This document shows positions 23,901 to 36,600 of a stretch of 64,000 bases of DNA, piece by piece. The number at the start of each line of letters is the position of its first letter. The stretch's first letter is position 1. The DNA is from Bugulina stolonifera (taxonomy: Eukaryota > Bryozoa > Gymnolaemata > Cheilostomatida > Bugulidae), in NCBI GenBank assembly GCA_935421135.1, contig OW285195.1:9888391-9952390 (forward strand), written 5' to 3'. The translations under genes and the position numbers were made by a program. Under the pieces are notes generated by a model that saw only the letters and a program-made list of their open reading frames with translations, did not search any database and was not told the DNA's origin.

Positions 23901-24827
23901 TAGCTCAATAACGTTGCATGAACTTAGCTATGCTTACTTAGTATTATTGTGGATATTAGGTGCAAACGCGTGTTGGAAATCATTGTACAGGTAGATGGGG
24001 TGCATATAATCCATAGCAATGTACATTTGACTATACGGCATGACTTGTGCTTGCTGTTGGTTTGGAGAGGCATGTCTACGTTTTGAAACTAACAACCTTA
24101 TGCACAATGTAAATCTACATGCTGATGACAATACTCCATGCATACCAGGTGTGATCAGTGTGACATTGTCAACCCTATGCTGTTACTTTATAGGTTCATC
24201 CATTTTGCATTACACGTATAGCTGCAGGTCTGCTATAGTTGTATCTCACATAGCATATAGCAAAGTGAGTAGTTTTGGACATTATTCAAATTCGGATTTT
24301 ATAAGAAAAACAAAACAGAGCAATAAAGTTTTGTTTTATTTAATGCCATTAATAATGCAAGCCATATTCATGCTCATGATGTACAATGGTTTAGGTTAAC
24401 TGGCATATGGTGCTTATCAGTATTATTTTGAAGATTGGGTTTCACATATTTGTGTCCGAATCTCAGAGGTGACTTACAATTATTAACTAAACCATATGTC
24501 TTATTTCTAGCTTCACAGTCGCACATACTCAGGTACTCTGATCTCAGTCCTGCACTAAATACACAGCTTACCCAAATCGTCAGCCATAATGAAGATTATG
24601 TTCGGTTTCTTGTGCCTAACTGGATATGAATGTCTTTCGCAGGTTCTGCAACGTTTCGCGGGACGGGGACTCCTTGCTTTACTAGCTCTGGTCTTGCCTT
24701 TACGACTACGATCATTGCTTCTGCTGTTATCACGCCTTTGACCTCCTCTGCGTCTATCGTCTTTGCCTGCAGCAGCAACAACACAAAGGACTGCGAGGAA
24801 GAGGAAGAGTAACAGAGATGTTTTCAT
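14935..24827 (-). CDS. Arylsulfatase A-copy (ARS-A), ARSB/I/J-type, 13 exons, 594 aa
   Basis: Secreted or lysosomal sulfatase hydrolysing sulfate esters, probably of sulfated polysaccharides. Exons (minus strand): 24827-24572, 22198-22087, 21276-21225, 20633-20530, 19433-19333, 18949-18879, 18213-18109, 17349-17271, 17010-16913, 16589-16349, 15997-15844, 15658-15483, 15170-14935. All have GT/AG borders, and the sum is 1785 nt, exactly 595 codons. A signal peptide (MKTSLLLFLFLAVLCVVAA) is followed by an unusual Arg/Lys-rich linker (about residues 22-70), then [16 protein letters not shown] with metal-binding Asp83/Asp84. The formylglycine motif C121-S-P-S-R is split by an intron. KMVGKWHLG supplies catalytic Lys175 and His177. 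An upstream in-frame ATG at 24866 would spoil the signal peptide. Intron 2 holds a 12-bp minisatellite. Confidence 0.92.
21535..21910. repeat. 12-bp minisatellite (ACCTTACTGACA) in ARS-A intron 2
   Basis: More than 20 imperfect copies of ccttactgacac and variants (ccttactggcac, tttactgacac). It lies wholly inside the intron between exons 2 and 3. Confidence 0.9.
23205..23850. repeat. Two poly-C tracts in ARS-A intron 1
   Basis: Uninterrupted C runs at about 23208-23219 and 23836-23849, each after tccccc-rich sequence. They sit in an otherwise ordinary AT-rich 2.4-kb intron. Confidence 0.7.
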
Positions 24828-24870
24828 GATCGCAGCTCTTTTGTGAGTTAGTGAAGTATGCGCCACTCAA

Positions 24871-24882
24871 ATTTATATAAAA
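24871..24882 (-). promoter_or_regulatory. TATA box of ARS-A
   Basis: Minus-strand ttttatataaat lies about 45-55 bases upstream of the start codon at 24827, a plausible core promoter position with a short 5' leader. Confidence 0.6.
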
Positions 24883-25259
24883 TACCTTTGTAATTAGAGC
24901 TATAAATCATTCAAATCACAACTACTGTATAATCTCTTTAATTCGCCATAGTACTGGTAAAATGCGTAGTTGGTTTACCCTTAGAGGTTACTAAACTTGT
25001 TAGCATGGAGTCTTTAAACAAACTGTGCACAGTATGATAATCATGACTTAATCTGTATCATAAGATTAGCTGTTATTAGCCTGCTATACTTATCTAGAAG
25101 CATATACACCGCGCAAGTGCCATATCGTGCATATACAGTACTTGACACCTGTCTGAAAATCATTCACGAAAAAAGATAAATATTTGATGACAAATCCAGC
25201 TTCAACTTTTTCCTTAAAAAGTGAAAACTTACAATTTCAATGTGGTGACTATTTTTAAA

Positions 25260-26475
25260 CTTTCTGCTTCCAGTTTAGCATAACTATCATATAATTGTTC
25301 CCAGTGCCGTATCCAGAGTTTCAAAGTTGGTGGGACCAATATGGTAGCAAAAGGGGAGGGACAAGGTGACACCATGGCAACATAAGTCACTGAGGATAAA
25401 AAAGTTTTTATTTGTGTACATGCAGCTAATATGTTCAACAATATCACATCTTCAAGGCATGCTAAAATATTTACTTTAATGCAACGGTCTGAATTCAAAC
25501 TATACAATCCATGTACACTATTTATTTAAACAAAACATTGATGGTTTACAGCCATCTCTTCACAGCAATCCCTTGCTGTCTCCTGTCATGGCTTGAAACA
25601 AACTGGCATATCATTGTTTATAACAAGGAGGTATGCACAAATACACCCAGGCCAGGCCACTGACTCACTGAATAATCAGGGCCGTATCCATCCATACAGC
25701 CACACGGCCTTGCCGTGCCAACTTTTGAAAGGGCAGCTGACTGAGTTCAAACAGCATGGCTTCAGCTTTTAGGGCCTCAATAATGAGAAAACAGGAGGGA
25801 AAGCTTACTTTGGCTTCCTTTACTTTCAAGTATGACCTCCGCTTAACAGGCAGATTGCTAAACTAATGGACTAACAGCTCTTACATAACATTGAATTTAT
25901 AATAGCTGGGGGATGTTATAAATAATGATGACAGTCTGTTTCTAGCCATGACAGGAGACAGTAAGAGATTGTTGTAAAGATGTAGGCTGTGATTCATCAA
26001 AATAATGTACATGTTCAAGTATAGTTTGAATTTAGACTGTTATACTAATAATTTAGTTTGGTTACATTTATATATATCAATGGACATGTATTTCTAAACT
26101 AAATGTTTTCGCGATGCCTTGAAGATGTGATCTCTTTGTACATATTAGCTTCATGTTCATAAAAATGCTTCCATCCTCAATGACTTATGTTGCCATGGTG
26201 TCACCTTGTACCTCCCCTTTTCCTACTATATTGATCCCACCAATTTTGAAACTGTGACTGCGCACTGGTTTATAGCATCCCTAGTTATTTATAGATTCAA
26301 TGTCATGCAGGAGTTAATTGAGCAGCTTAGCAATCTGCTAAAAGTCAAACTGGAAAGAAAAGGAAACCAAAGTAAGCTTTCATTCTTGTTTTCTCATTAT
26401 CCAAAAGCTGAAAGCTGTTTGAAGTCAGTCAGCTGCCCTTTCAAAAGTATGGGTGAATACGGCCCTGATTATTCC
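25260..26475. repeat. Nested inverted-repeat element (hAT-like or fold-back)
   Basis: Three inverted pairs are nested round a centre near 25.75-25.9 kb. 25320-25490 pairs with 26107-26245 (shared words include ttggtgggacc and its reverse complement). 25677-25890 pairs with 26290-26475, whose outer ends read cagggccgtat and atacggccctg. 25570-25600 pairs with 25935-25965 (tgtctcctgtcatggct). The CAGGG.. ends recall hAT termini. No transposase is visible, so a non-autonomous element with a second one inserted is likely. Confidence 0.65.
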
Positions 26476-27309
26476 CATTGTTTATCCAAGTTTCAGTACA
26501 GATGGAAAAGGTGGCAGTGTCAGTGATGCAGTGTCCATGTGAGTTATATATCTTGTCCATAATGATTTTGTCAACAATAAATTCAGCAAAGAAGGATGAG
26601 CGGAACATTATGTTCATCTAATTACATTGACACTAGTATATATTTTTCACTATTATACATGCATGTATAATGTAAGGATGAACTAAGAGATTATTGTTCT
26701 ATATTAAATTTGAAACAACCGTCTGTCATCACAGTCTGCTGGGGGCCAAGCAGGGTGGGTACAGTGCAGATAAAAGTGTGTTGGAAACCTGCCAGGTTAG
26801 TTAATACAGACCAAGGTTGAGATTGTTTTCCTCTCCATGGGTAATAAATAACTATAACAATATTTTCCTATACTGTCTACTCTTTTTTATTGATTGGTCA
26901 ACAGGTGGAGTTCAATCCCTTTGGCATTTTAATTTAATATAAGACCCAGGAGGTTTCTGATATGGATCGTGATTGGACGAACAGCAATCTATTTTCCAGA
27001 CAAAACCAAACGTACTGTAGTATGAGAACTACCCTTGTGTTCAATGCAAATAGAAAATGTTGCTCCACGCAGATGCTCACTGTACCACATGGTCTGATTT
27101 CTTCAACATTTCTATATTACATGCATGCAGCTTGCCCATCCTAGTATTGCAGAATGAATAACTTAATTGGTGCTTAGCATCAAGTTCCATTTCGGCAGCC
27201 GTTTAATTGGACGGTATCCAAGTATATGTCAAATTTAAACCTTCATTATGTGAACCAGAGCGGTTAGCTCATGTTAGGGTTTCTCACCATATCTAATCGT
27301 ACCAATTTT

Positions 27310-27545
27310 AATCCTTGCGCGTAACGGAGCTCTGCATAGTCGCAAACTCAATCAGCGACCTCCATCTCACCCAATCCTCAGTATCGTCCTGTTCTAAGTG
27401 CCACATTCTCATATCTGCTCTTATCTTATATCCATCTGTGTCTCGGTCTACCTTTCCTTCTCTTGCCTTCAACAGTAATATTACTGACTCTCCTAATGTC
27501 TTCTTCTCTCAGACATACATGCCCATACCACTGCAGCTGTCAGGG
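27310..27545 (-). pseudogene. LINE (RTE/Jockey-type) ORF2 C-terminal remnant
   Basis: The minus-strand translation gives LQWYGHVCLREEDIRRVS, then EGKRRKGRPRHRWI. This is the WYGHV...GKRxxGRPxxRW signature found at the C-terminus of many non-LTR retrotransposon polyproteins. It is interrupted by stops beyond that point. Only this remnant is present, with no reverse transcriptase domain nearby. Confidence 0.75.
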
Positions 27546-28179
27546 TAATGTAAGAATAAGTTGAGTTAGCTAATTTGTGTAAACAATCAGTTGAGTGATT
27601 GTGTGATTGTGTTATACTCTATGAGTCTCAAAATTCAGGAGGGTATGATCATCTTTGGAGAGATTGCTAGTGATAAGGTAAGCCTTTTGACTTCTAAAAT
27701 TTGCAGACCATTGGTGTGTATGCTGGGATCAGTCAATAGCATTAATTCCGTTTTTGTCAGAATTCCCAACTGTACTTAAAGAGAGAGGATTACTCTTCAC
27801 ATGCACTATACCTCTAAAAGTGTAGCTCATCTTCATTGAACAGTATGTTGTGCACTGCAGCTTCTGCTATTGAACAACTCTGTTCTCTAAATAGCAACCA
27901 GTACTGTATATGTACATGGACAGATCGCTCGGTACCACTGTGGTCACGCAATAGGTATTGCGAGGCGTAATATGATTAAAGAGAGAGGATTACTCTTCAC
28001 ATGTACCATACCATACCATAGAGAGTTTTGGAGAGGAGCATGATGAAGAACCTGCCCAAGGGCAGAACACACACACCAATATGATTATACTTTATACCTC
28101 AGATATAAATCACTTGAAATCATGGGTGAAACTGATCAAAAGTTAAGAATATAAATTTTGTAGTGATTTTTTTGCAAGG

Positions 28180-28400
28180 AAATTGATTTACAAGTCACTC
28201 AGACATGGATCTACATCTGTAGAAATGGGGTTTGAACCCGAGGGGTATGAGGCAACTTGAAGAAGCCGAGATGGTGCCCTGATTAATGTGTCTGACTCCA
28301 GTTCTAGGCTTATGACCGTGTTGATCAGGTGATTAAGCGTCACAAAGCATCGGGCTCAACCCCAGGATAGACCATGTGCAAACATGCGCCTGGCTACTCA
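28180..28400. repeat. Possible tRNA-derived SINE
   Basis: Contains ggggtttgaacccgagg and, about 150 bases on, a tRNA-like segment (ccgagatggtgccctgatta ... atcgggctcaaccccagg) with a B-box-like end. It is a different family from the 6-kb SINEs. A second B-box-like segment (cacaagttcaaaccccac) is at 33955-33973. Confidence 0.4.
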
Positions 28401-28689
28401 TAAATAATGTCCAGAACAAGAAAATATCCAACATAAAAAGCATGACCAAATCTGTTAACATCCGTTTTTGTATCACATTTTTTTTTCAGGTGCTGCTTCA
28501 CCCCTTCAAAACTATAGGCTACTTGACAGAATCATAGACCTCTGGTATATAATAAAAGCAAGTCTGGTGGAAACATCAAGAGCTATGCTCATGTTCCAAG
28601 GCAGCGAAGTCACCTTTTGGGGCATCGAATTTTACATTGAGCACATAATTCCAAAATTTCTAGGTAATGAATAATGCAGCTACGTATGT

Positions 28690-28935
28690 TTAGGTATTAT
28701 GTAATGCATTTAATATGCATTATGTAATCCATGTAGTTTGTATTATGTAATACAAAATATAATAATGTGTTGTATTATTTAATACATAATACATGTATTA
28801 GTATGTACAATGTATTACACAATGCATGCAGCACATGTAGTGTATATTATACAAGACAACATGTAGTATGTATTATGTAATACATGTAATATGTATTGTG
28901 TAATAATCATTATGTAATGCATGTAGTACATAATA
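28690..28935. repeat. AT-rich tandem repeat of TATTATGTAATACATGTA type
   Basis: About nine diverged copies of a roughly 25-30 bp unit containing tattatgtaatgcatgtagt. The individual units are partly self-complementary. Confidence 0.75.
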
Positions 28936-29750
28936 TATTCTAAACTATCCACTGAACTCTTTAGAAAAGTCAGGTAAGAGAGAGACCGACTAAGAATGTT
29001 CCTCAATCGTCAGCTGCAGCTGCTACATGTATACATGGTGGTACCAGTTATCTTGATAGAAACTGTTTTACTTTATAAAGTCATCTATAATAGTAGTTTC
29101 GGCACTACTCATATATCTAAATGTTTAAGAGGAAATAGCTAAAATAAAATTAATTCAATCATAATAACTTATAAAATGTATATTTTTTGTTATTCAACTA
29201 CAATACAGAAAAAAAAGGTGAAAGTTGACATAAATTATTTGACAACTCTTCATAATGAAGGCGCAGGGTGTAGCATTGCTATCAAGTTCTCTGGCCAGGC
29301 AAACCGTTTCCACCCAGAAGACAAAAACAACTGGCACATATATTTATTACTGGTGTTGTTCAAGAGGTCATACAAAAAAGTTTAATGATTCCTTAGCGTC
29401 AAATATTTACAAAATAGGTAGCTAAGCCTCACATTTTGGATACATGTGTTCAGTTTACTGCGTGCCTCTAATAGAAGCACCTGGGCCAATTTTTTCCTAC
29501 ATACTGTATATGCAGATACCTGTATCTGCTTGCCCAGATATCAACCTGATTTATGTTCCAAGTAGAGAGGACGAAGTGTGTGATTAATTTATATATTTTT
29601 TATGAGTTGTAATAATACGAAGACCACACATGATTAGTATAGTTATATTTTTTATATTTTCATTAAAAGTAGTAATTTTGTCAAATCTTTTTTTAAATAC
29701 CATCTAATGCTGATCAAAAATTTATTTTGTAAAACAAATGCTTATTTAGA

Positions 29751-30036
29751 AGGTGTGCTACTGTATATGCACAATGCGCATATACAGTAGCACACCTACA
29801 CACCTATACATGCATAGGAATGTATGAGTTCACTCATATACATGACATGTATATGAGTGAACTCATACATTCCTATGCATGTATAGGTATACTGACTGTA
29901 GGTGTGCTACTGTATATGCACAATGTGCATATACAGTAGCACACCTACACAACTATACATGCATAGGAATGTATGAGTTCACTCATATACATGTCATGTA
30001 TATGAGTGAACTCATACATTCCTATGCATGTATAGG
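29751..30036. repeat. Tandem pair of 149-bp units, each holding two near-perfect palindromes
   Basis: Unit 1 has palindrome A (29751-29797, aggtgtgctactgtatatgc and its reverse complement) and palindrome B (29803-29887, arms of about 41 bases beginning cctatacatgcataggaatg). Unit 2 repeats both, at 29900-29946 and 29952-30036. Four hairpins in a row result, and the two units are nearly identical. Confidence 0.92.
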
Positions 30037-30319
30037 TATACTGACTGTTACAGAAGTATCATATCCATGTAAAAGTTCTCTGATGACAAAAATGGGAAAG
30101 GTCTGGTCGGGTTTGCAGGTTCATCGACAAGTAATGCTACTTGGAATTAAAGAATATATTTTTAAGCTCATCTGTACATTACCCGCATTTAAATAAGTAA
30201 AGATAATAATAGTTTTTAGTTGCATTATGTTAAAGACTTATTTAATTCACTGTAAACATATCACTGAATCTAAGGTATGCAAGTTTTAAAAATAATCAAG
30301 TTGATGACCAACAATTAGT

Positions 30320-30635
30320 AATGTCAATTCATTTATCGTTTGCGGTGCAAATAGATACTATGGCACGTTCTGAAATGGGATAATCTTTTCAAAGTTGTTG
30401 CAATTGGGTGTTTTTATTGCAAAGAATTCAACTTTCAATTTAGCCGTTCTATTTACAAAATTATCAAAATGAACGATATTTAATTATGACAATTCCTTTT
30501 TGTTGTATGCGGTGCAAATAGATAACATGGCACGTTCTGAAATGAGATAATCTGCTCAAAGTTGTTGCAACTGGTTTTTTTATTGTAAAGAATTCAACTT
30601 TCAGTTTAGCCACTCTAATTACAAAAAATCCAAAA
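30320..30635. repeat. Direct tandem duplication (about 170-175 bp unit)
   Basis: Two copies share gcggtgcaaatagata, atggcacgttctgaaatg, caaagttgttgcaa and aaagaattcaactttca in order, with about 10-15 percent divergence. No protein-coding potential is recognised. Confidence 0.85.
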
Positions 30636-33600
30636 GAAAACCAGTGGATACCCTGGAGACATTACTAACAAGCTTAGACTATTGCACAGAAGATTTCAAT
30701 TGCAACATAAGGAGATAAACATTACTATGTAGAATGCATCAGGTAGCTGACATATCAAGTAACCTTGGTGAAAATAGTATTGGTTTCAGTGGCCTGGACA
30801 TAAATGAATACGCTAATATGACATTAATGACATAGAGTGGCATTCGGTTGCCATGCGTCACTGTAACACAGATGTGACAAGGCTATGACTTCATGGAAGA
30901 TTGCGAAAGAATATATGGTAAACTTTCATCAAAAACCGTCTCTCCCCGCCCACATACAGGGTTCCGACTAGACAAGAAGCTCTGTTACCTTATGCTGTAA
31001 CTCCTTATTGGGTCAAATTCGGCCATTCCAAGACCTATAAAAACTGCTCACATCCAATGATTCAAACAACTATAATATGTTGCTTGCAATTTGGGACAAA
31101 CCAGGAAGATAACAGAACTACAGTGTATAGTGAGTCGTAAGGACCCTGTAATTGGGTGTGTTCAGAGGGATGGGTTATCAGTATTGAGTGAAGAATATTT
31201 TCTTATTTTTCCTTTCATAGTGTATGACAAGTCCTTGCTTTGTGACAGTGATAATGCAAAGATGCATCAAAAACAACATCTACAGCTTTGCCTCACCTAA
31301 CATACATGTAGATACAAACAGCAGTATGTACACATACTGTAGTTGCCAAGTTGCATGTAGTTGTAACTTAGTAACACAATGACCTCACCAAGCAGTTTAG
31401 CCGGCATGTAAGTACAAGGATGTCTACCATTACGAGCAACAAGCGCTGCAGAATAAGATGTCGTGCACACTGTCTTATACGCAACAATGCATATGTACAC
31501 CGGTCACATGACTATAGAACTCCAGGAAGTAATGTCATGTTATGCTCCGTTACATTTCTTGGTTTTTTCTTCATCTCATTTCCCTTTACCATTTCCACAA
31601 GTTCGATTGACTTAAGCTCGATCAATGGTCAGTATGTTTGACCAGTTGTCATTATGGTTGTCCAATGGTCATTTTTTGTTTAGAGAAAAACATTTTATGG
31701 TATCACTGAGGTAATTTCATTTGATAGTTGCTGTGACAAGGTGATGGTGACATAGCCATTAATTAAGATTTTTGTATGATAGCATCACCAATCTACACCA
31801 TATTAACCTTTTACCTCATGATACATTACATTGTAACCTACCTGCTCTCTAGATATGGATATTACTTTAGATTGGATAATATTTACTGACAATATAATAC
31901 TCCTATGGTAAATTAAGTCTGGCCACTGCCATAGAAGGAATAATAAACCAATTAAATGCGCATTTATACAAAGTTATTTATTCACTATTCATCGTCATGG
32001 TGGCAAAATAATGCAATATCATGGGTTAGCTAATAACTTTCTGACAACCATGGATTGAGAGATGCTTAATAATGATACACTATAATGTAAATAATGTTAT
32101 TGAAGTGTCTTTGGCTTCCAGCTTAACTTTAATAAAATATGCAAAAATATCACAAAATGTTGTAATTTGATGTCACTGTGTAACCACAGTCTTACCGAAA
32201 TATGAAAGGGCAATACCATCATAATAACATCTATCACCAAAGTAAAACTAGTTGTAAAGGTGATGGATTAGGCATACAGTACTCATGTAATACGTTTAAA
32301 ATGTTTACAACTAGCTTTGATTACAGTGCACTAGTGTGCTGGTCTACATAATAGTAGACTGAATGATATAATGTTGTGATATTTATAAGGATTTGCTTTT
32401 GGAACACCTTCATTAGCTGCTTTAGGTACTGTATATGATGCATAAACACCAGTTTGTCATGTCATTGCAGAGCGAATAGAAAAGATTTGAATGAAATGGT
32501 TTAATTGGCTGCAGAGGTTTACTCCTGCGAATGATTTGAAATAATATTACCTATAATGTGTGTATGTAATGTACATATATGTGTACATATAATGTGTATA
32601 TATGTATGTATAATATATGTATGTATACTACTAAAGTGAAGTACAGCCCATAAAATATATGCCTTGGTTTTTGTCACTCTCGCCTACCTTGGGGTCACAT
32701 TCTATCACAACATTTAGTCAAAGTTATTAGTTAGGAAATATAATCTAGCTTCTGTGAGGCCTCCATTACATATAGCTCCTCAAAGTTTCCTTGCAACTTA
32801 TCGTTGGTTTTACTAAATGTTGGAAATTGATTGATGAACTTTATTGTAAAAACACTTCAATTCTGTGTCAACCTGTCTACGTATAAATATTTCCATAATT
32901 CATGCATATCCAATAATTTTACAAATTGTCATTTAATCTAATTTGACCGAGAGATTCTTAAACCTTTGGGCAATAAACACATCCACTGTATTCTCCTTTC
33001 CTACCTCCCCGATGAAAAACATAACCTTCTGTACGAGTACAGAGTACAAGCAGGCCAAAGCAATAGCATTTTCGTTAGTCATGTTCGCGAGACTAGCAGA
33101 TATAGCTAACACGTCGTTGATTGCTAATAACACAATGCGAACACTTACCGGCTTTACTTTCCAGAATTAATCTCAGGTAAGAAAGCAATGATCTATAGAG
33201 ATCTGTAAATGTCTTCAATATATTGCTATCCAAATTGCATAGAAAGTGGCTAATCATACTTTTATAAGGTTTTATATTTTAAAAATTTTAACTAAGGTAG
33301 AAACATCAAGTATCTCGTTATTAATAAACCATGTCAAGAATGAGTCATGAATGTCGTAAATTTGGACATTCAGCAATTCTGACATTTAGAGTATACAAAT
33401 TGTAAATCTATGGTACAAATATGTACTGGGCAATGACCTGCAGAAGGAAAATGGATTAAGTGTAATCAGGATCAATTAGATAAATAAGATGGGTGGCAGA
33501 CAGTGAAAATCTGATCAATTATGAGTCTTAGGTGGTATTGTGTAATAACAGATGTAAATTAGATAGAGCCATGCTTAATACAAGATTGGCTACTGAAAAG

Positions 33601-36600
33601 TTTTTACCAAACAAGAAGCTACAAGCTTTAGACGGAGTGTCTGCAAACCTAGATTTTGAGGTGGTGGGGCACACCCAGTTAGAGTTGCTGAGACAGTTTA
33701 TGATTGATGGCAGCACCAGCAGAGCAATAATGCAAAACAATCGCTATATTTATTCAATTAATACACTTATATACATGTATATGCCACTGCCAATAAAGTT
33801 TGTACCAGTGAGCACCAGCTTTAATTTGGAGAAAAGAAGAAAGAAAAAAATGTGGTAGAACATCTTACTGTTTGGAGAGGGTAACATGAACAACTATAAC
33901 TCATTTAATATGTATTGGTTATATTTTGACAGACGGTCGATAGATTAGAAGGTCACAAGTTCAAACCCCACAACAGATGAGCTCTGAAACGCAAAGCTCG
34001 GTTCCTGTAATACCTACATTCTTTGGCACATGAGGCCTACGCCAACACTAAATAACACTGGTAATCAGAAACAAAAAATACACAACTAAGCACGTACATA
34101 TACACTGTTTTGTATGTAAACCCTCCATGTGGGTGTATGCGTCTTTCTTGGGAAAGTGGTCTACCCATTAATATCTGTCTGGACCTGCTTAGTTCCACAG
34201 GGTGGTCCTTCTACCACAGCTTAGGTGCATCAAGTGTCAGGCCAATGCTCTCTTGCTACTTGAGCAATAACATATCAATCACAACTATGGTGTCTAACAA
34301 GACCATTCATTATGTAGATGTATTTATTAGTGTATGAGGTTTTATTCCAAGATCAGTTACATGACCTCTTGGTACAACTCAGCATTTTGTGCAGTTTTTA
34401 CAAACTTGAGTTTGTTTTTGTTTACCCGATTTCTAGTTTCCACACCTCAAATACATTTACACTGTAGAAGCTGCAGCAATCTGCTATTCAGACTGAGGTC
34501 TGAGTGAACGGACCAAACATTTTTTACATATAATATGGTAGAAGTAACATCAGAAAGTGTCAGCAACCTAATAGGGCTTATACAACATGATGTACTGCAC
34601 TAGAACATAGTGGTCCTATCATGGATGTCCACTACATGTATCTTCTGATGTAATATTAGCACACATTGTAGCTGCCGCTGGGACTTGGGGTGATTGGTGT
34701 GACCACTGCTGTGCTGGATAGGGCTTGTGTGCCTAAGACAATGATGAAAAAAGCTTTCGTCATTGTTTGAAGCGGTGGCTGTTGGGCTTGCTGCAGTGGC
34801 TGGACTGGCTGCTTGGCTTGCGTGGGGGTTTTGTGGGTTCCAGTGGGTTGATTTCTTCAGTGTGGGTTCAGTTCTTCATAAACACACACAACTATAATAA
34901 TATTAACATTAATATCAATATAAATATATTATGTAGACATATTGGAGCACTGAGGTGAGTGTCTTATATTCTTTTATGTCATATTTTATTTGGTACATTT
35001 ATTTGGTCTTGTTCAACTTTATTTTCTGTAGTATCATTATTCTTTTATATTGTGATATGTATATCATTAATCCTTTGTTATTTTTAGTTTAAATCGACCA
35101 AAATAAATAGCCTAATATCTATAAATTCTAACAAGAAAAACAATTCGATGTAGAGCTCTGCTCCGAACAATAACCCGCCTACTAGCTGCTGTGCCAGCAG
35201 CTATGCACATTGTATAACATACTACATTGTATTTTGATGAACTGCACATGCACACCACGTAGACAATTTGGGTTTATCTTGCTGCTGATATACATGTACT
35301 GGGGAACCTTCTTTCTCCTTCTCTCTAAGCCCACTCAAGATGTTTGCATTCAAAACAGAATAAAGCGCAACGATTAGTTGACATATTTCTAGCTTGATTT
35401 GGGAGAAGCTACCAGATTGCCCCATATTATGATAAAATATAGTATAATCTGAAATATATCTAATATCAATAGTCTTTAAAAATTCTTTCAGAGAAATAAT
35501 TACCTTCTGAATGGCATATTTGCATTTATTTCCATGTGGAAGTATATTTTAATCCCTGCAAAGCCAAAGACATGACAGTTTAAGAATTGTATAATTTCAA
35601 ATGTCAGATTTAAAATATGTTCATTTTTTAAATAATTTTATAATGCTGTATGAACTGTGAAGGCATAAATATATATTAATCATTTATGCTACTACAATTT
35701 TAACGCATACATTACAAGTGGCAAGAATAACACTATAATGATATGATTCAAATGATCAAACTTATCAATTAATGCATATATTGACACTTGGACACACCAG
35801 TGGTCACTGAGTTCAGGTGTTATGCTGAGCTGACATCAGTGGTGACAAATGGCCAGGTGTCATGGTAAGCTGAGGTCAACAGGGGTAAGTGGTCAGAACG
35901 TCGGGTAGAGTTATCCTCTCTCCTTTCAAGATTAGTGTACAATATTTCATACAAATCAGGGAAAACATTAAGTGAATTAAGCAAGAGTTAATAGTTAGAA
36001 CACCTGAGTGTTAGGACTGTTTGCACTTCTAATAATATTTACATGAATGTAGTAAAGTGCATGTTTTTTATTCTATATTACATGTTATATTGTATCAATT
36101 TGGTTGTAATGTATGATTACATTTAATATTCATTACTATAACCCACAGCCAATAATATATTTAAATTAAATACAATAGTGTAGCTAGGTACATACTAAAG
36201 TATGATATATTATAGCCTTAACCCACAGGTGTAGGTATTACAATATTAATTAGGAACACTGTAGAAAGTACAATCATATAAAGATTATTATGGCATACAG
36301 TATCCATGTACATGAATAATTAGTCTGCTATCACTGCTTTCTGCTCTTATACTGTACATTCATATACATAAAGGTGTTGAATTTCAATCACATAGACTGA
36401 TTCTCTTCCAATGCTAATATACAATTCTAGAATACCAATCTTTGCTTTAGGAGTTATCTCCCACTTTTGAATAAATCTAATCCATGGTGGGAAGGGCTCA
36501 TAAATAGTATTTGAAAGCCTCAGTTATTAAAATGATGTGTTAGTAACGTCGTACAAACTAGAACCCTGAAATCAGGGGTATTCAATGTAAGCTAGTGTCT

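Noticed and set aside
28468..28674. 68-codon frame after a T-run and cag
   Set aside because: It has an acceptor-like start, but no donor, partner exon or recognisable similarity.
29879..30196. 105-codon frame
   Set aside because: It runs through the tandem palindromes and is a by-product of them.
32943..33740. Possible host exons (KKLQALDGVSANLDFEVVGH and AISASLANMTNENAIALACL type frames)
   Set aside because: They look somewhat protein-like on both strands, but I recognise no family, see no consistent splice partners, and cannot choose a strand.
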